From: an uncultured Collinsella sp.
GTDB taxonomy: Bacteria > Actinomycetota > Coriobacteriia > Coriobacteriales > Coriobacteriaceae
Length of the DNA: 17,787 nt
Direction of reading: 5' to 3'
Assembly: GCA_902469555.1 (NCBI GenBank)
Contig: CABRDB010000031.1
Coordinates: forward strand, 1 to 17,787
Below the pieces are notes generated by a model, which had not been told where the DNA came from, did not search any database, and was given only the letters and a program-made list of their open reading frames with translations. Of the stretch, positions 7,460 through 15,120 are shown one piece after another (the stretch's first letter is position 1; every line of letters starts with the position of its first letter). Position numbers and translations under genes: made by a program.

Positions 7460-9004
7460 GTGGCCGGAATTGGTTTTGAGCTCAAGCGCCTGTTTAGGCG
7501 CAAGGGCCTGTTTGCCACGATGCGCGCTTACGGCTACGCCGGCATTGTGTGCACGGGTCCCATGCTGTTGGGCGTGCTACTCCAGGTGGGTATCTTGGTG
7601 CTGTGCGGTCTGTGGGGTGTGGGCCGTGCCAACCAGGATCTGCTGGTGTGTATGGTGACCTACACACTGCTGGCCTCGCTTTTGCTCACGAGTTTTTTCT
7701 CTATGCCGGTCACGCGCTTTTTGGCCGATATGCTGTTTGCCGAGCGCGAGGACGAGATTCTGCCTTCGTTTTGGGGCTCCAACGCTATCATGCTCGTTGC
7801 GGGCACGGTGCTCTACGGTGTCTTTCTGCTGTTCTCGGGCGTCACACTGCTGCAGGGTCTGCTGTGCCTGTGGCTGTTCAACATTATGATTGTCAACTGG
7901 AACGGCATGAGCTACCTCACGGCCATCAAGGATTACCGTGGCATTCTGTGCAGCTTTGCGGCCGCCATTGGCGTGGCGTGCTTGTGCGCCCTGGCCGCGC
8001 TGGCACTGGGGCTGCCGCCGGTCGAGGGCCTGTTGGCGTCAATTGCCCTGGGCTACGGCGTCATGCTCGTCTGTGACGTGGTGCTGCTGTACCGGTATTT
8101 TCCTCAGAGCGACCGCAGCCCCTGGCCCTTTTTGCAGTGGGTCGATCAGTTTATGCCGCTGGCGCTCACGGGTCTGTTAACCAATCTGGGACTCTTTGCA
8201 CACCTGGTGATTATTTGGGCTGGTCCCATTGGCGTGCGGGTCAAGGGCTTGTTTTATGGTGCGCCCTACTACGATGTGCCGGCGCTCATCGCGTTTTTGA
8301 CGATCCTGGTCACGACCGTCAACTTTGTGGTCTCGGTCGAGGTCAACTTCTATCCGCGCTACCGCGACTACTACAGCCTGTTCAATGACGGCGGCGTGGT
8401 AGGCGACATTGTGGTGGCCGAGGAGGAGATGCTCTCCACGCTTAACAGCGAGCTGCGCTTTTGTGCGCTCAAGCAGCTGTTTGTGACCGCGGCGGTCATT
8501 TCGCTCGAGACCACGGTGCTGTCGGCCCTACCGTTGGGCTTTAACAACCTTATGCACGGGTATTTTCGCACGCTGTGCGTGGGCTATGGCCTGTATGCCG
8601 TGGGTAATACGGTGATGCTTATCTTGCTGTACTTTACCGACTATAAGGGGGCCGTGCTGGCTTCGGGCCTGTTTGCCGGTGTGGCCGGGCTGGCGACTGC
8701 CGTTTCGTTGCTTTTGCCGCAGCAGTTTTTCGGCTTTGGTTTTTTGTTGGGTGCGGCGGTGTTTTTTATCGTGGCGCTGCTGCGGCTCGATACCTATACC
8801 GCCAACTTGCCGTATCGTATCCTGAGCCAGCAGCCCATTGTGGCGACCGACAAGACGGGTCGCTTTACACAGCTGGGCCGCTTGCTCGACCGTGCCGAAC
8901 AGCGCTATGAGGAAGGCCGACATAAGGGCGTGCCGCACGGCGCGTTTGAGCGCGCAGTAGCTCGCGTGTATCGCAAGCATTGGGGAGGTTCTGATGACCG
9001 ATAG
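7460..9004 (+). CDS. pelG: PelG-like polytopic membrane transporter
   Basis: The GTG at 7460 lies three bases after the pelF stop, with AGAGGGGGAG upstream. The 514-residue product starts MAGIGFELKRLFRRKGLFATMRAYGYAG, the characteristic PelG opening, and contains about twelve hydrophobic segments to about residue 455. PelG belongs to the MATE/MVF-like superfamily and is thought to move the Pel polymer across the membrane together with PelD and PelE. The last 60 residues or so are polar, include TQLGRLLDRAEQRYEEG, and form a cytosolic tail beyond the last membrane helix, making the protein somewhat longer than the Pseudomonas protein. It overlaps the next gene by 11 bases, so the CotH-family gene is translationally coupled to it. 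Confidence 0.9.
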   Translation: MAGIGFELKRLFRRKGLFATMRAYGYAGIVCTGPMLLGVLLQVGILVLCGLWGVGRANQDLLVCMVTYTLLASLLLTSFFSMPVTRFLADMLFAEREDEILPSFWGSNAIMLVAGTVLYGVFLLFSGVTLLQGLLCLWLFNIMIVNWNGMSYLTAIKDYRGILCSFAAAIGVACLCALAALALGLPPVEGLLASIALGYGVMLVCDVVLLYRYFPQSDRSPWPFLQWVDQFMPLALTGLLTNLGLFAHLVIIWAGPIGVRVKGLFYGAPYYDVPALIAFLTILVTTVNFVVSVEVNFYPRYRDYYSLFNDGGVVGDIVVAEEEMLSTLNSELRFCALKQLFVTAAVISLETTVLSALPLGFNNLMHGYFRTLCVGYGLYAVGNTVMLILLYFTDYKGAVLASGLFAGVAGLATAVSLLLPQQFFGFGFLLGAAVFFIVALLRLDTYTANLPYRILSQQPIVATDKTGRFTQLGRLLDRAEQRYEEGRHKGVPHGAFERAVARVYRKHWGGSDDR

Positions 9005-10763
9005 GATGATGTCTCGCCGCTGCCTGATCGAGGCGGCTGCCGGCGCGCTGTTGCTTTCGGGCTGTTCGTCTCAGGACGAATCCTCGACTAAAAAGGTCAA
9101 AAAGCAGGACAAGATTAAAAAGGCCGATTCCTCGGACGGTACCAAGCATCTGCGCGATAAGGATGAGCTGTACGAGGTCTACGACGACTCGGGCATTGTG
9201 ACCATGTACCTGACGGTCTCGCGTGGCAACAGCTCCGAGAACACTGATCATAGCTGGGCCGAGATCAACACGTACTCGGTGTATGACTATGCCGACATGG
9301 GCGTGACGCGCTATCAGGTTATGGGCCTGCTGCAGCCGGGCGACGAAGACGGCCCGGTGGCCGGCGAGGTTGGCTATGGCGAGGAAGCGCCCAATGCCAC
9401 CGTGCAGGTGCGCGGTCAGACATCGAGCATGAACTCGCAAAAGAATTACAAGGTGGAGCTCAAAAAGGGCAAGGGTACTTGGCACCAACAGCGCGCGATT
9501 GCGCTCAACAAGCACATGGGCGAGGGTATGCGTTTTCGCAACAAGATGGCCTATGACCTTATCCGTGGGATTCCCCAGATGATGGGTCTGCGCACGCAGT
9601 TTGTGCATCTGTGGGTGTGCGACCAGACCGAAAAGACCAACGACACCTTTGAGGACTACGGCCTATTTACGCAGGTGGAGCAGCTCAACAAGACGGCGCT
9701 TAAGGCACATGGCCTGGATAAGAGCGGGCACCTGTACAAGGTGAACAGCTTTGATTTCCATCGCTACGAGGACACCATTAAGCTCGCCGACGATCCCGAC
9801 TACAACCAGGCTAAATTTGAGGGCATGCTCGAGATTAAGGGCGATTCGGACCACACCAAGCTCATCGAGATGCTCGATGCGCTCAACGACGAATCGCAAA
9901 AGATCGACGACGTGCTCGGCACCTACTTTGATACCGAAAATCTGGTCTATTGGCTGGCGTTTCAGATCCTGACGGGCAACTGCGATACGCAGAACCGTAA
10001 CTGCTATCTGTACAGCCCGCTCAACTCAAATACCTGGTACTTTTTAGATTGGGATAACGACGGCATGCTGCGTAAGCTGGAGCTTTCTCTTACCGGGTTT
10101 TCGGACTACGCGAGCTGGGAGCGCGGCGCAAGTAACTACTGGGGCAACGTGCTGTTTAACCGCGCGTTGCGCAGCAAGTCGTTCCGCAGCGAACTCGACC
10201 GTGCCGTCAAGGACTTGCGCTCGTATATGACCGAGGCACGCTTGAGCAAGATGATCAAGCACTACCGCGATGTGACTGAATCCCTGGTCTTTGCTTCGCC
10301 CGATATCGACAATCTGCCTGTCACTAAGGACCAATACGAGCAGATCGCCGCGGCGATTCCCTCCGAGATCGAGGAGAACTACAAGAGCTTTCGTGAGAGT
10401 TTTAAAAAGCCCATGCCGTTCTACATCGGCGTGCCGCAGATCGATAACGGTAAGCTGCGTATTAATTGGGATGCGTCCTACGACTTTGAGGCGCGCGACA
10501 TTCGCTACACCGTAGAGCTTGCGCGCGACTATGCCATAAGCGACGTGGTCTTTAAGGCCGAGGACGTGCTGCTTCCCGAGGTGACCTGCGATGCGCCCGA
10601 TACCGGCCAGTATTTTGTTCGCGTGCGTGCCACCAACTCCGACGGCCATACGCAAGATGCGTTTGACTACTATGTAACCGACGACGGCAAGCACTACGGC
10701 ATGAAGTGTTTTTACGTGCAAGGCGGCGGTAAGGTCGTGGAGGACACGTATGAGGAGGGCTAG
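8994..10763 (+). CDS. CotH-kinase family lipoprotein
   Basis: The ATG at 8994 is chosen over ATGs at 9006 and 9009 because GGGGAGG lies five bases upstream. The 589-residue product begins MTDRMMSRRCLIEAAAGALLLSGC, a lipoprotein signal with lipobox LSGC and lipidated Cys24, so it is predicted to sit on the outer face of the membrane. The CotH fold (PF08757) is visible as V-R-G-Q-T-S-S followed by QKNYKVEL, WLAFQILTGNCD331TQNRN336, and YFLD352WD354ND356, the aspartate-rich metal motif. A beta-sandwich, fibronectin-like domain (about residues 475-575) ends the protein. CotH of Bacillus spores is a secreted atypical protein kinase. The substrate here is unknown; a protein or the exopolysaccharide are both possible. 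It overlaps pelG at the 5' end and the VTC gene at the 3' end. Confidence 0.85.
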   Translation: MTDRMMSRRCLIEAAAGALLLSGCSSQDESSTKKVKKQDKIKKADSSDGTKHLRDKDELYEVYDDSGIVTMYLTVSRGNSSENTDHSWAEINTYSVYDYADMGVTRYQVMGLLQPGDEDGPVAGEVGYGEEAPNATVQVRGQTSSMNSQKNYKVELKKGKGTWHQQRAIALNKHMGEGMRFRNKMAYDLIRGIPQMMGLRTQFVHLWVCDQTEKTNDTFEDYGLFTQVEQLNKTALKAHGLDKSGHLYKVNSFDFHRYEDTIKLADDPDYNQAKFEGMLEIKGDSDHTKLIEMLDALNDESQKIDDVLGTYFDTENLVYWLAFQILTGNCDTQNRNCYLYSPLNSNTWYFLDWDNDGMLRKLELSLTGFSDYASWERGASNYWGNVLFNRALRSKSFRSELDRAVKDLRSYMTEARLSKMIKHYRDVTESLVFASPDIDNLPVTKDQYEQIAAAIPSEIEENYKSFRESFKKPMPFYIGVPQIDNGKLRINWDASYDFEARDIRYTVELARDYAISDVVFKAEDVLLPEVTCDAPDTGQYFVRVRATNSDGHTQDAFDYYVTDDGKHYGMKCFYVQGGGKVVEDTYEEG

Positions 10764-11541
10764 CGCGCTGCTTGAGCGCTTGGCGGCCCCGCCTATGCGT
10801 GTCACGCAGGAGCGTTGCCGCCACGAGCTCAAATATCTCATTAACGAGGGCGAGCACGCCGCGCTTGCCTGTCGCATGGCGCCGGTGTTTAAGCTGGACA
10901 AGCATGCGCGGGCAGGCGGTTACACCATTCGCAGCCTGTACTTTGACGACTACTGCAACTCGGCCTACGAGGAAAAAGGCGCCGGTATTCTCATGCGCAA
11001 AAAGTATCGCGTGCGCATCTATAACGGCAGCGACAAGGTGATTAAGCTCGAGCGCAAAAAGAAGTACGGCAGCTGGATCTACAAGGAGGACGCGCCGCTC
11101 ACGCGCTGCGAGTTTGAGCAGATTCTGGCCGGCGACTACGGCTTTTTGCTGAGGAGCCCCTATCCGCTCTGCCGCGAGTTCTACATCGAGTGCATCTGCA
11201 ACATGATGCGCCCGCGGACCATCGTGGACTACGAGCGCGAGCCGTGGGTGATGGACGAGGGCACCGTGCGCGTTACGTTTGACATGAACGTGCGTGCCGC
11301 GGTGGGAAGCTTCGATATCTTTGACGCGACGCTGCCCGCGCTGCCGGTCCTGGAGCCCGGCAAGCTGGTGATGGAGGTCAAGTTTACGGAGTTTTGCCCG
11401 CAGCTGGTGCGCGATATGGTGCCGCCGGGAGCGGCCGAGCTTACGGCGGTCTCCAAGTACTGCCTGTGTTACGAAAAGACCGCCTACCTGCGCGGTTTTA
11501 ACTATTGGGAATCGGATTTTGAGAACCGAGGGGATATTTAG
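10750..11541 (+). CDS. VTC-domain (polyphosphate polymerase-like) protein
   Basis: The ATG at 10750 overlaps the CotH-family gene by 14 bases, with GGAGG at 10739-10743. The 263-residue soluble protein carries the landmarks of the VTC domain (PF09359), a triphosphate-tunnel fold: R24-H-E-L-K28-Y, I-R61-S-L-Y-F-D66-D, R83-K-K-Y-R87-V-R89-I-Y, K99-L-E101-R-K103, V-D-Y-E-R-E-P-W, R-V-T-F-D, L-V-M-E-V-K-F and S-K-Y-C-L. The alternating basic and acidic pairs that line the tunnel are kept, so a phosphate- or nucleotide-binding catalytic role is plausible. In yeast Vtc4 the domain makes polyphosphate from ATP. For bacterial VTC proteins beside CotH and DUF4956 genes the reaction is not established. 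No membrane segment is seen, so it is likely held at the membrane by the DUF4956 partner. Confidence 0.88.
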   Translation: MRRASALLERLAAPPMRVTQERCRHELKYLINEGEHAALACRMAPVFKLDKHARAGGYTIRSLYFDDYCNSAYEEKGAGILMRKKYRVRIYNGSDKVIKLERKKKYGSWIYKEDAPLTRCEFEQILAGDYGFLLRSPYPLCREFYIECICNMMRPRTIVDYEREPWVMDEGTVRVTFDMNVRAAVGSFDIFDATLPALPVLEPGKLVMEVKFTEFCPQLVRDMVPPGAAELTAVSKYCLCYEKTAYLRGFNYWESDFENRGDI

Positions 11542-11544
11542 ACC

Positions 11545-12210
11545 ATGAGCACCAGGGACTTTTTTAAGAACTCCGTCTTGGAGGCGTTTGGCCAGGTCGA
11601 CCCTGCCAAGATTGGCCTTTCGCTGCTCGTGGCGCTCGCCATGGGCATCCTGATCTATTACGTGTACAAGCGCTTTTTTACCGGTGTGGTGTATTCGCGC
11701 AGCTTTGCCGTGACACTCGTGGGCATGTGCGTGCTTACCTGCATGGTCACGCTCGCGATTTCGACCAACGTGGTCATCTCGCTCGGTATGGTCGGTGCTC
11801 TGTCAATCGTCCGCTATCGTACGGCGGTTAAGGACCCGCTCGACCTGCTGTATCTTTTTTGGGCCATTACCACAGGCATTACGGCAGGCGCCGGCATGTA
11901 CGCGCTCGTGGGGCTTACGGCAGTGGTGATTGTGGTGATGATTGCCGGCTTTGCGAGCCACCAGGACAAGGCGCGCGTGTACATGATGGTCATTCACTAC
12001 ACGGGCCAGACCACCGGCGACGATATCGTTCGCGCGTTTGGGCGCACCAAGTTTACCGTCAAGTCCAAGACCATGCGCGGCGACAAGGTCGAGATGGCCG
12101 TGGAGGTGTTCTCGGACGGCGTTGACATGCCCTATGCGGACGCCATTCGCGCGCTCGATGGCGTGGAGGACCTGACGCTCATCCAGTACAACGGCGAGTA
12201 CCACGGCTAA
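11545..12210 (+). CDS. DUF4956 membrane protein
   Basis: The ATG at 11545 lies three bases after the VTC gene stop, with CGAGGGGA upstream. The 221-residue product has about four membrane segments (around residues 24-45, 52-74, 76-92 and 105-138) and a cytosolic C-terminal domain of about 80 residues. The central motif GMVGALSIVRYRTAVKDP (residues 81-98, with R90 and R92) and the LFWAITTGITAGAG that follows are the hallmark of DUF4956 (PF16316). Family members are repeatedly found beside VTC-domain and CotH genes, so a membrane complex with the VTC protein is likely, comparable in outline to the yeast VTC complex. Function is unknown. This is the last gene of the operon; no strong terminator follows. 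Confidence 0.88.
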   Translation: MSTRDFFKNSVLEAFGQVDPAKIGLSLLVALAMGILIYYVYKRFFTGVVYSRSFAVTLVGMCVLTCMVTLAISTNVVISLGMVGALSIVRYRTAVKDPLDLLYLFWAITTGITAGAGMYALVGLTAVVIVVMIAGFASHQDKARVYMMVIHYTGQTTGDDIVRAFGRTKFTVKSKTMRGDKVEMAVEVFSDGVDMPYADAIRALDGVEDLTLIQYNGEYHG

Positions 12211-12411
12211 CTTTGTCCCGCGTTTTAACAAACGCCGGACCGCTCGACGCTGCGCGGGCATCTGCCGGGCGATCTGCCGCTCAAACCGTCGCTCGCGTAC
12301 ATAAAGTACGCTTCGCTCCTCTTTCGCGGCACCTCGCCACGGCAGCTGCCCGCTCGCTGGCGTATGCTCGACCTGGGTGGGCCGATTTGGTTCGTATGCC
12401 GTCTTCACGGG
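12211..12411. other. GC-rich structured gap after the operon
   Basis: This gap carries no credible gene. It shows GCGTTT/AAACGC at 12220-12235 (four-base loop), an imperfect direct repeat GGGCATCTGCCG / GGCGATCTGCCG at 12256-12279, and GCGTAC/GTACGC at 12295-12311 (five-base loop) set in CGCTCGCGTAC...GTACGCTTCGCT. None ends in a T-run, so none is a standard terminator. The pattern suggests a structured dispersed element or the remains of one. Confidence 0.35.
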
Positions 12412-12417
12412 TATCAT
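12387..12417 (+). promoter_or_regulatory. Promoter of the LacI-family gene
   Basis: TATCAT at 12412-12417 is a good -10 hexamer. TTGGTT at 12387-12392 is a fair -35 with a 19-base spacer. The predicted start, near 12424, falls inside the operator at 12420-12433. Confidence 0.45.
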
Positions 12418-12419
12418 GG

Positions 12420-12433
12420 TGAAAGCGATTTCA
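12420..12433. promoter_or_regulatory. LacI-type operator in front of the repressor gene
   Basis: TGAAAGCGATTTCA is palindromic apart from its centre (TGAAA-N4-TTTCA) and fits the LacI/GalR-family consensus TGNAANCGNTNNCA. It lies directly downstream of the -10 hexamer, where a bound repressor would block initiation. Autoregulation is therefore likely. It differs from the two sites at 13518 and 13544 at only two of 14 positions. Confidence 0.75.
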
Positions 12434-12448
12434 ATGACAGGGGTGCTC

Positions 12449-13429
12449 GTGGTAAAGATGAAAGATGTGGCCGAGCTTGCGGGCGTTTCGAGCGCCGCCG
12501 TCTCGCGCTACCTCAACGGTGGATATATCTCGGCGGACAAGGCCGAGCGCATTAAGCAGGCAATCGAGTTGACCGGATACGTGCGATCCAGCCAGGCTCG
12601 CGCGCTGCGCACCGGTTCCACCAAGCTCATCGGCGTCATCGTGCCTAAGATCAACTCGGAATCCGTGAGCCGCATTACCGCTGGCATTGGCCAGGTGCTC
12701 GGTCGCCGTGGCTACCAGATGCTGCTTGCCAACACCGACAATGCGCCCGATCGCGAGCTCGAATACCTCGATTTATTCCAAAACCATCCGGTTGATGGCA
12801 TTGTGCTGGTGGCAACCATGATCACCGACGAGCACCGTCGGGCGATTGACTCGTGCCGCGTGCCCATTGTGCTGATCGGTCAGCATGTCGAGGGCGCGGC
12901 GTGTGTCTATCACGACGATTACGAGGCTGCCTTTGAGCTGGGCCGTGCGCTTGCGGGTCGCGTGGACGGCAAGATCGCCTACATTGGAGTTTCCGAAGAG
13001 GACCGCGCGGCCGGTTTCGACCGTCGTCGCGGTTTTGAGGCCGGCTTGCGCGCCGCGGGCGCGGTGCTTGATCCGAGCCTGATTCGCCAGGGGTCATTTA
13101 CGCTCGACTCGGGCTATCGCGCTGCGCGCGAACTGCTCTCCGTCGATCCCGATGTTTCGTTTATCGCGTGCGCGACCGACACTATGGCGGCCGGCGCCCT
13201 GCGCGCTTTTGACGAGCTGCGCGGCGTGGGCGAGGGCGTGCGTCGCGTGAGCGGTTTTGGCGACAACGCGTTTTTGCGCGCGCTGACGGGCGGCATTCCC
13301 ACCGTGCATTATGGCTACCTGACCAGTGGCGTCGAGGCGACCAATATGCTGCTCGACGCGCTCGATGGCGAGGAGGGGGAGAGCGGCCTGCGGACGCTCA
13401 AACTTGGACATCAGCTCATGAATGTCTAG
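12449..13429 (+). CDS. scrR: LacI-family transcriptional repressor of the sucrose locus
   Basis: The GTG at 12449 is preferred because AGGGGTG precedes it by about five bases and the upstream in-frame ATG at 12434 abuts the operator; an ATG at 12458 is a possible alternative. The 326-residue product has the usual LacI length. The N-terminal helix-turn-helix reads MKDVAELAGVSSAAVSRYLNG, the hinge helix QARALRTGST follows, and the rest is a periplasmic-binding-protein-like sensor domain (from LIGVIVPKI on). It stands directly upstream of the sucrose PTS and GH32 genes, and matching operators precede itself and the PTS gene. The inducer is likely sucrose-6-phosphate or a fructose derivative; this is inferred from context only. 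Confidence 0.85.
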   Translation: MVKMKDVAELAGVSSAAVSRYLNGGYISADKAERIKQAIELTGYVRSSQARALRTGSTKLIGVIVPKINSESVSRITAGIGQVLGRRGYQMLLANTDNAPDRELEYLDLFQNHPVDGIVLVATMITDEHRRAIDSCRVPIVLIGQHVEGAACVYHDDYEAAFELGRALAGRVDGKIAYIGVSEEDRAAGFDRRRGFEAGLRAAGAVLDPSLIRQGSFTLDSGYRAARELLSVDPDVSFIACATDTMAAGALRAFDELRGVGEGVRRVSGFGDNAFLRALTGGIPTVHYGYLTSGVEATNMLLDALDGEEGESGLRTLKLGHQLMNV

Positions 13430-13517
13430 TCCTTGGACGCGTCTGCCTGCCTTTGAGTCCCCAGATTTTGTCTCAAAACTACCATTCGCCGGCTTTTTCC
13501 TACCGTTCACCCTACTG

Positions 13518-13531
13518 TGAAAACGATTACA
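13518..13531. promoter_or_regulatory. LacI-type operator 1 of the PTS gene
   Basis: TGAAAACGATTACA matches the LacI-family consensus TGNAANCGNTNNCA and is identical to the site 26 bases downstream. It lies 83 bases before the PTS start codon. Flanking CTG and G extend the dyad to CTG...CAG. Confidence 0.8.
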
Positions 13532-13543
13532 GACATATGAAAC

Positions 13544-13557
13544 TGAAAACGATTACA
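13544..13557. promoter_or_regulatory. LacI-type operator 2 of the PTS gene
   Basis: This is a second exact copy of TGAAAACGATTACA in the same orientation, centred 26 bases (about 2.5 helical turns) from the first. The promoter probably lies among these sites, but no clear -35/-10 pair could be picked. The best weak pair is TTACAG at 13527 with GATTAC at 13551. Confidence 0.8.
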
Positions 13558-13613
13558 GTGTAAGTGCCAAAGATGGCCGGGTGCAGATGCGCCCGTTGGA
13601 GGAAAGGGAAGTC

Positions 13614-15014
13614 ATGGACTACCGCAAATCAGCCCAAGAGGTGCTCGACAACATCGGTGGCGCCGGCAACGTTGTTTCGGCCGCACACTGCGCCACGCGT
13701 CTGCGCCTGGTGATTGCCGATAACGCCAAGGTCGACAAGGAAGCCCTCGAGAACGTCGACGGCGCCAAGGGCGTCTTTGAGGCCCAGGGCCAGCTGCAGA
13801 TTATTTTTGGCACCGGCACCGTCAACAAGGTCTACGAGGAGTTCATCGCGCTCAGTGGCGTCGAAGCTGCTACCAAGGCCGAGGTCAAGGAGGCCGCGGC
13901 GCAGCAGCAGAACATCTTTATGCGTGCCATTAAGGTGCTCGGCGACGTCTTTGTCCCCATCATCCCCGCCATCGTGGCTTCGGGCCTGCTGCTGGGCATT
14001 ATGAGCGCCCTCAACTTTATGGCCTCCAACGGCTTTATCGCGCTCGACACCAATAACTTTATCTATAAGATCGCCGACCTGGTCTCGGGAACGTCCTTTG
14101 GCATTCTGCAGATCCTGATCGGTTACTCCGCCGCTAAGGCCTTTGGCGCCAACCCGTATCTTGGTGCCGTCGTAGGCGGTGCGTTCATCAACTCCTCGCT
14201 GCAGAGCGCCTACACGGTTGCCTCCGAGGGCGTGCAGACCATGGTCACCGTCATTCCCGGCGTCTACAGCTTTGAGTGGGTCGGTTATCAGGGCCACGTT
14301 ATCCCCATCGTTATCGCCTGCGCCATTCTGGCCTTCCTCGAGAAGCGCCTGCACAAGATCGTTCCCGAGATGTTCGACCTCTTTGTGACCCCGCTCGTCT
14401 CGGTGTTCGTGACCGTGCTCGTGACGCTCGTTGCCGTCGGCCCCATCTTTGTCTGGGCCGAGAACGCCATCCTCGGTCTGATCCAGGCCCTGCTGACCCT
14501 GCCCTTCGGCATCGGTTCCTTTATCGTCGGCCTGTTCTATGCCCCCACGGTCGTTACCGGTATCCACCAGATGTACACCGCCATCGACCTGGGCCAGCTC
14601 GCCCAGTACGGCGTGACCTATTGGCTGCCCATCGCCAGCGCTGCCAATATCGCCCAGGGTGGCGCCGCGCTCGCTGTTGCCTTTAAGACCCGCGATGCCA
14701 AGATCAAGGGCCTGGCGCTCCCTTCGGCCCTGTCCGCCTTCATGGGCATTACCGAGCCTGCCATCTTTGGTGTGAACCTTCGCTTCTTTAAGCCCTTCAT
14801 CGCCGGCTGCATCGGCGGCGGCTGCGGTGCCCTGGTCTGCGCGCTCACCTCGCTTGCTGCTTCCGGCACCGGCGTTACCGGTATCTTCGGTATCCTGCTG
14901 TGCCTGGCCCAGCCCGTGCAGTACGCGATCATGTTTGCGGTCGCCGCGCTGGTTTCCTTTGGCGTCTCGTTTGTCCTGTACAAGGACGAGCCCAAGGCTT
15001 CCGAGCAGGCCTAA
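13614..15014 (+). CDS. scrA: Sucrose-type PTS permease, EIIBC
   Basis: The ATG at 13614 follows an excellent GGAGGAAAGG site at 13598-13607, so the in-frame ATG at 13581 is rejected. The product has 466 residues. The EIIB domain (about 1-90) carries the phosphorylated cysteine C26 in SAAHCATRLRL. The EIIC domain (about 105-460) is polytopic, with VPIIPAIVASGLLLGI, GIHQMYTAIDLGQ and the conserved GITEPAIFGVNL. This is the glucose/sucrose-superfamily layout of ScrA/SacP, which takes up sucrose and releases sucrose-6-phosphate inside. There is no fused EIIA domain, so EIIA must come from elsewhere in the genome. A neighbouring GH32 gene favours sucrose over trehalose or beta-glucosides. Two LacI-type operators lie upstream. 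Confidence 0.88.
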   Translation: MDYRKSAQEVLDNIGGAGNVVSAAHCATRLRLVIADNAKVDKEALENVDGAKGVFEAQGQLQIIFGTGTVNKVYEEFIALSGVEAATKAEVKEAAAQQQNIFMRAIKVLGDVFVPIIPAIVASGLLLGIMSALNFMASNGFIALDTNNFIYKIADLVSGTSFGILQILIGYSAAKAFGANPYLGAVVGGAFINSSLQSAYTVASEGVQTMVTVIPGVYSFEWVGYQGHVIPIVIACAILAFLEKRLHKIVPEMFDLFVTPLVSVFVTVLVTLVAVGPIFVWAENAILGLIQALLTLPFGIGSFIVGLFYAPTVVTGIHQMYTAIDLGQLAQYGVTYWLPIASAANIAQGGAALAVAFKTRDAKIKGLALPSALSAFMGITEPAIFGVNLRFFKPFIAGCIGGGCGALVCALTSLAASGTGVTGIFGILLCLAQPVQYAIMFAVAALVSFGVSFVLYKDEPKASEQA

Positions 15015-15032
15015 GAGCTTTTGATTGAGGGG

Positions 15033-15062
15033 TGCCCGCGGGTTGTATGCTCGCGGGCATTT
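15033..15062 (+). terminator. Hairpin between the PTS and GH32 genes
   Basis: TGCCCGCG (15033-15040) pairs perfectly with CGCGGGCA (15052-15059) around an 11-base loop. Only three T follow, so it is at best a weak terminator. It could stabilise the PTS mRNA end or reduce GH32 expression relative to the permease. Confidence 0.4.
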
Positions 15063-15120
15063 CCCGTATCTGGTGCCGATCTCTGGTGCCTTGTAACTTT
15101 CGATCCGTTAGGACTTTGAT

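Noticed and set aside
13452-13477. TTTGAG/CTCAAA inverted repeat after the repressor gene as a terminator
   Set aside because: Six A/T-rich pairs with a 14-base loop and no T-run are too weak to call a terminator.
13629-14567. Minus-strand open frame (312 codons) opposite the PTS gene
   Set aside because: It is extremely Asp/Gly/His-rich, the mirror of membrane-protein codons. The PTS motifs on the plus strand are decisive.
15069-15090. Direct repeat TCTGGTGCC upstream of the GH32 gene
   Set aside because: Two nine-base copies four bases apart show no match to a known operator and may be chance.
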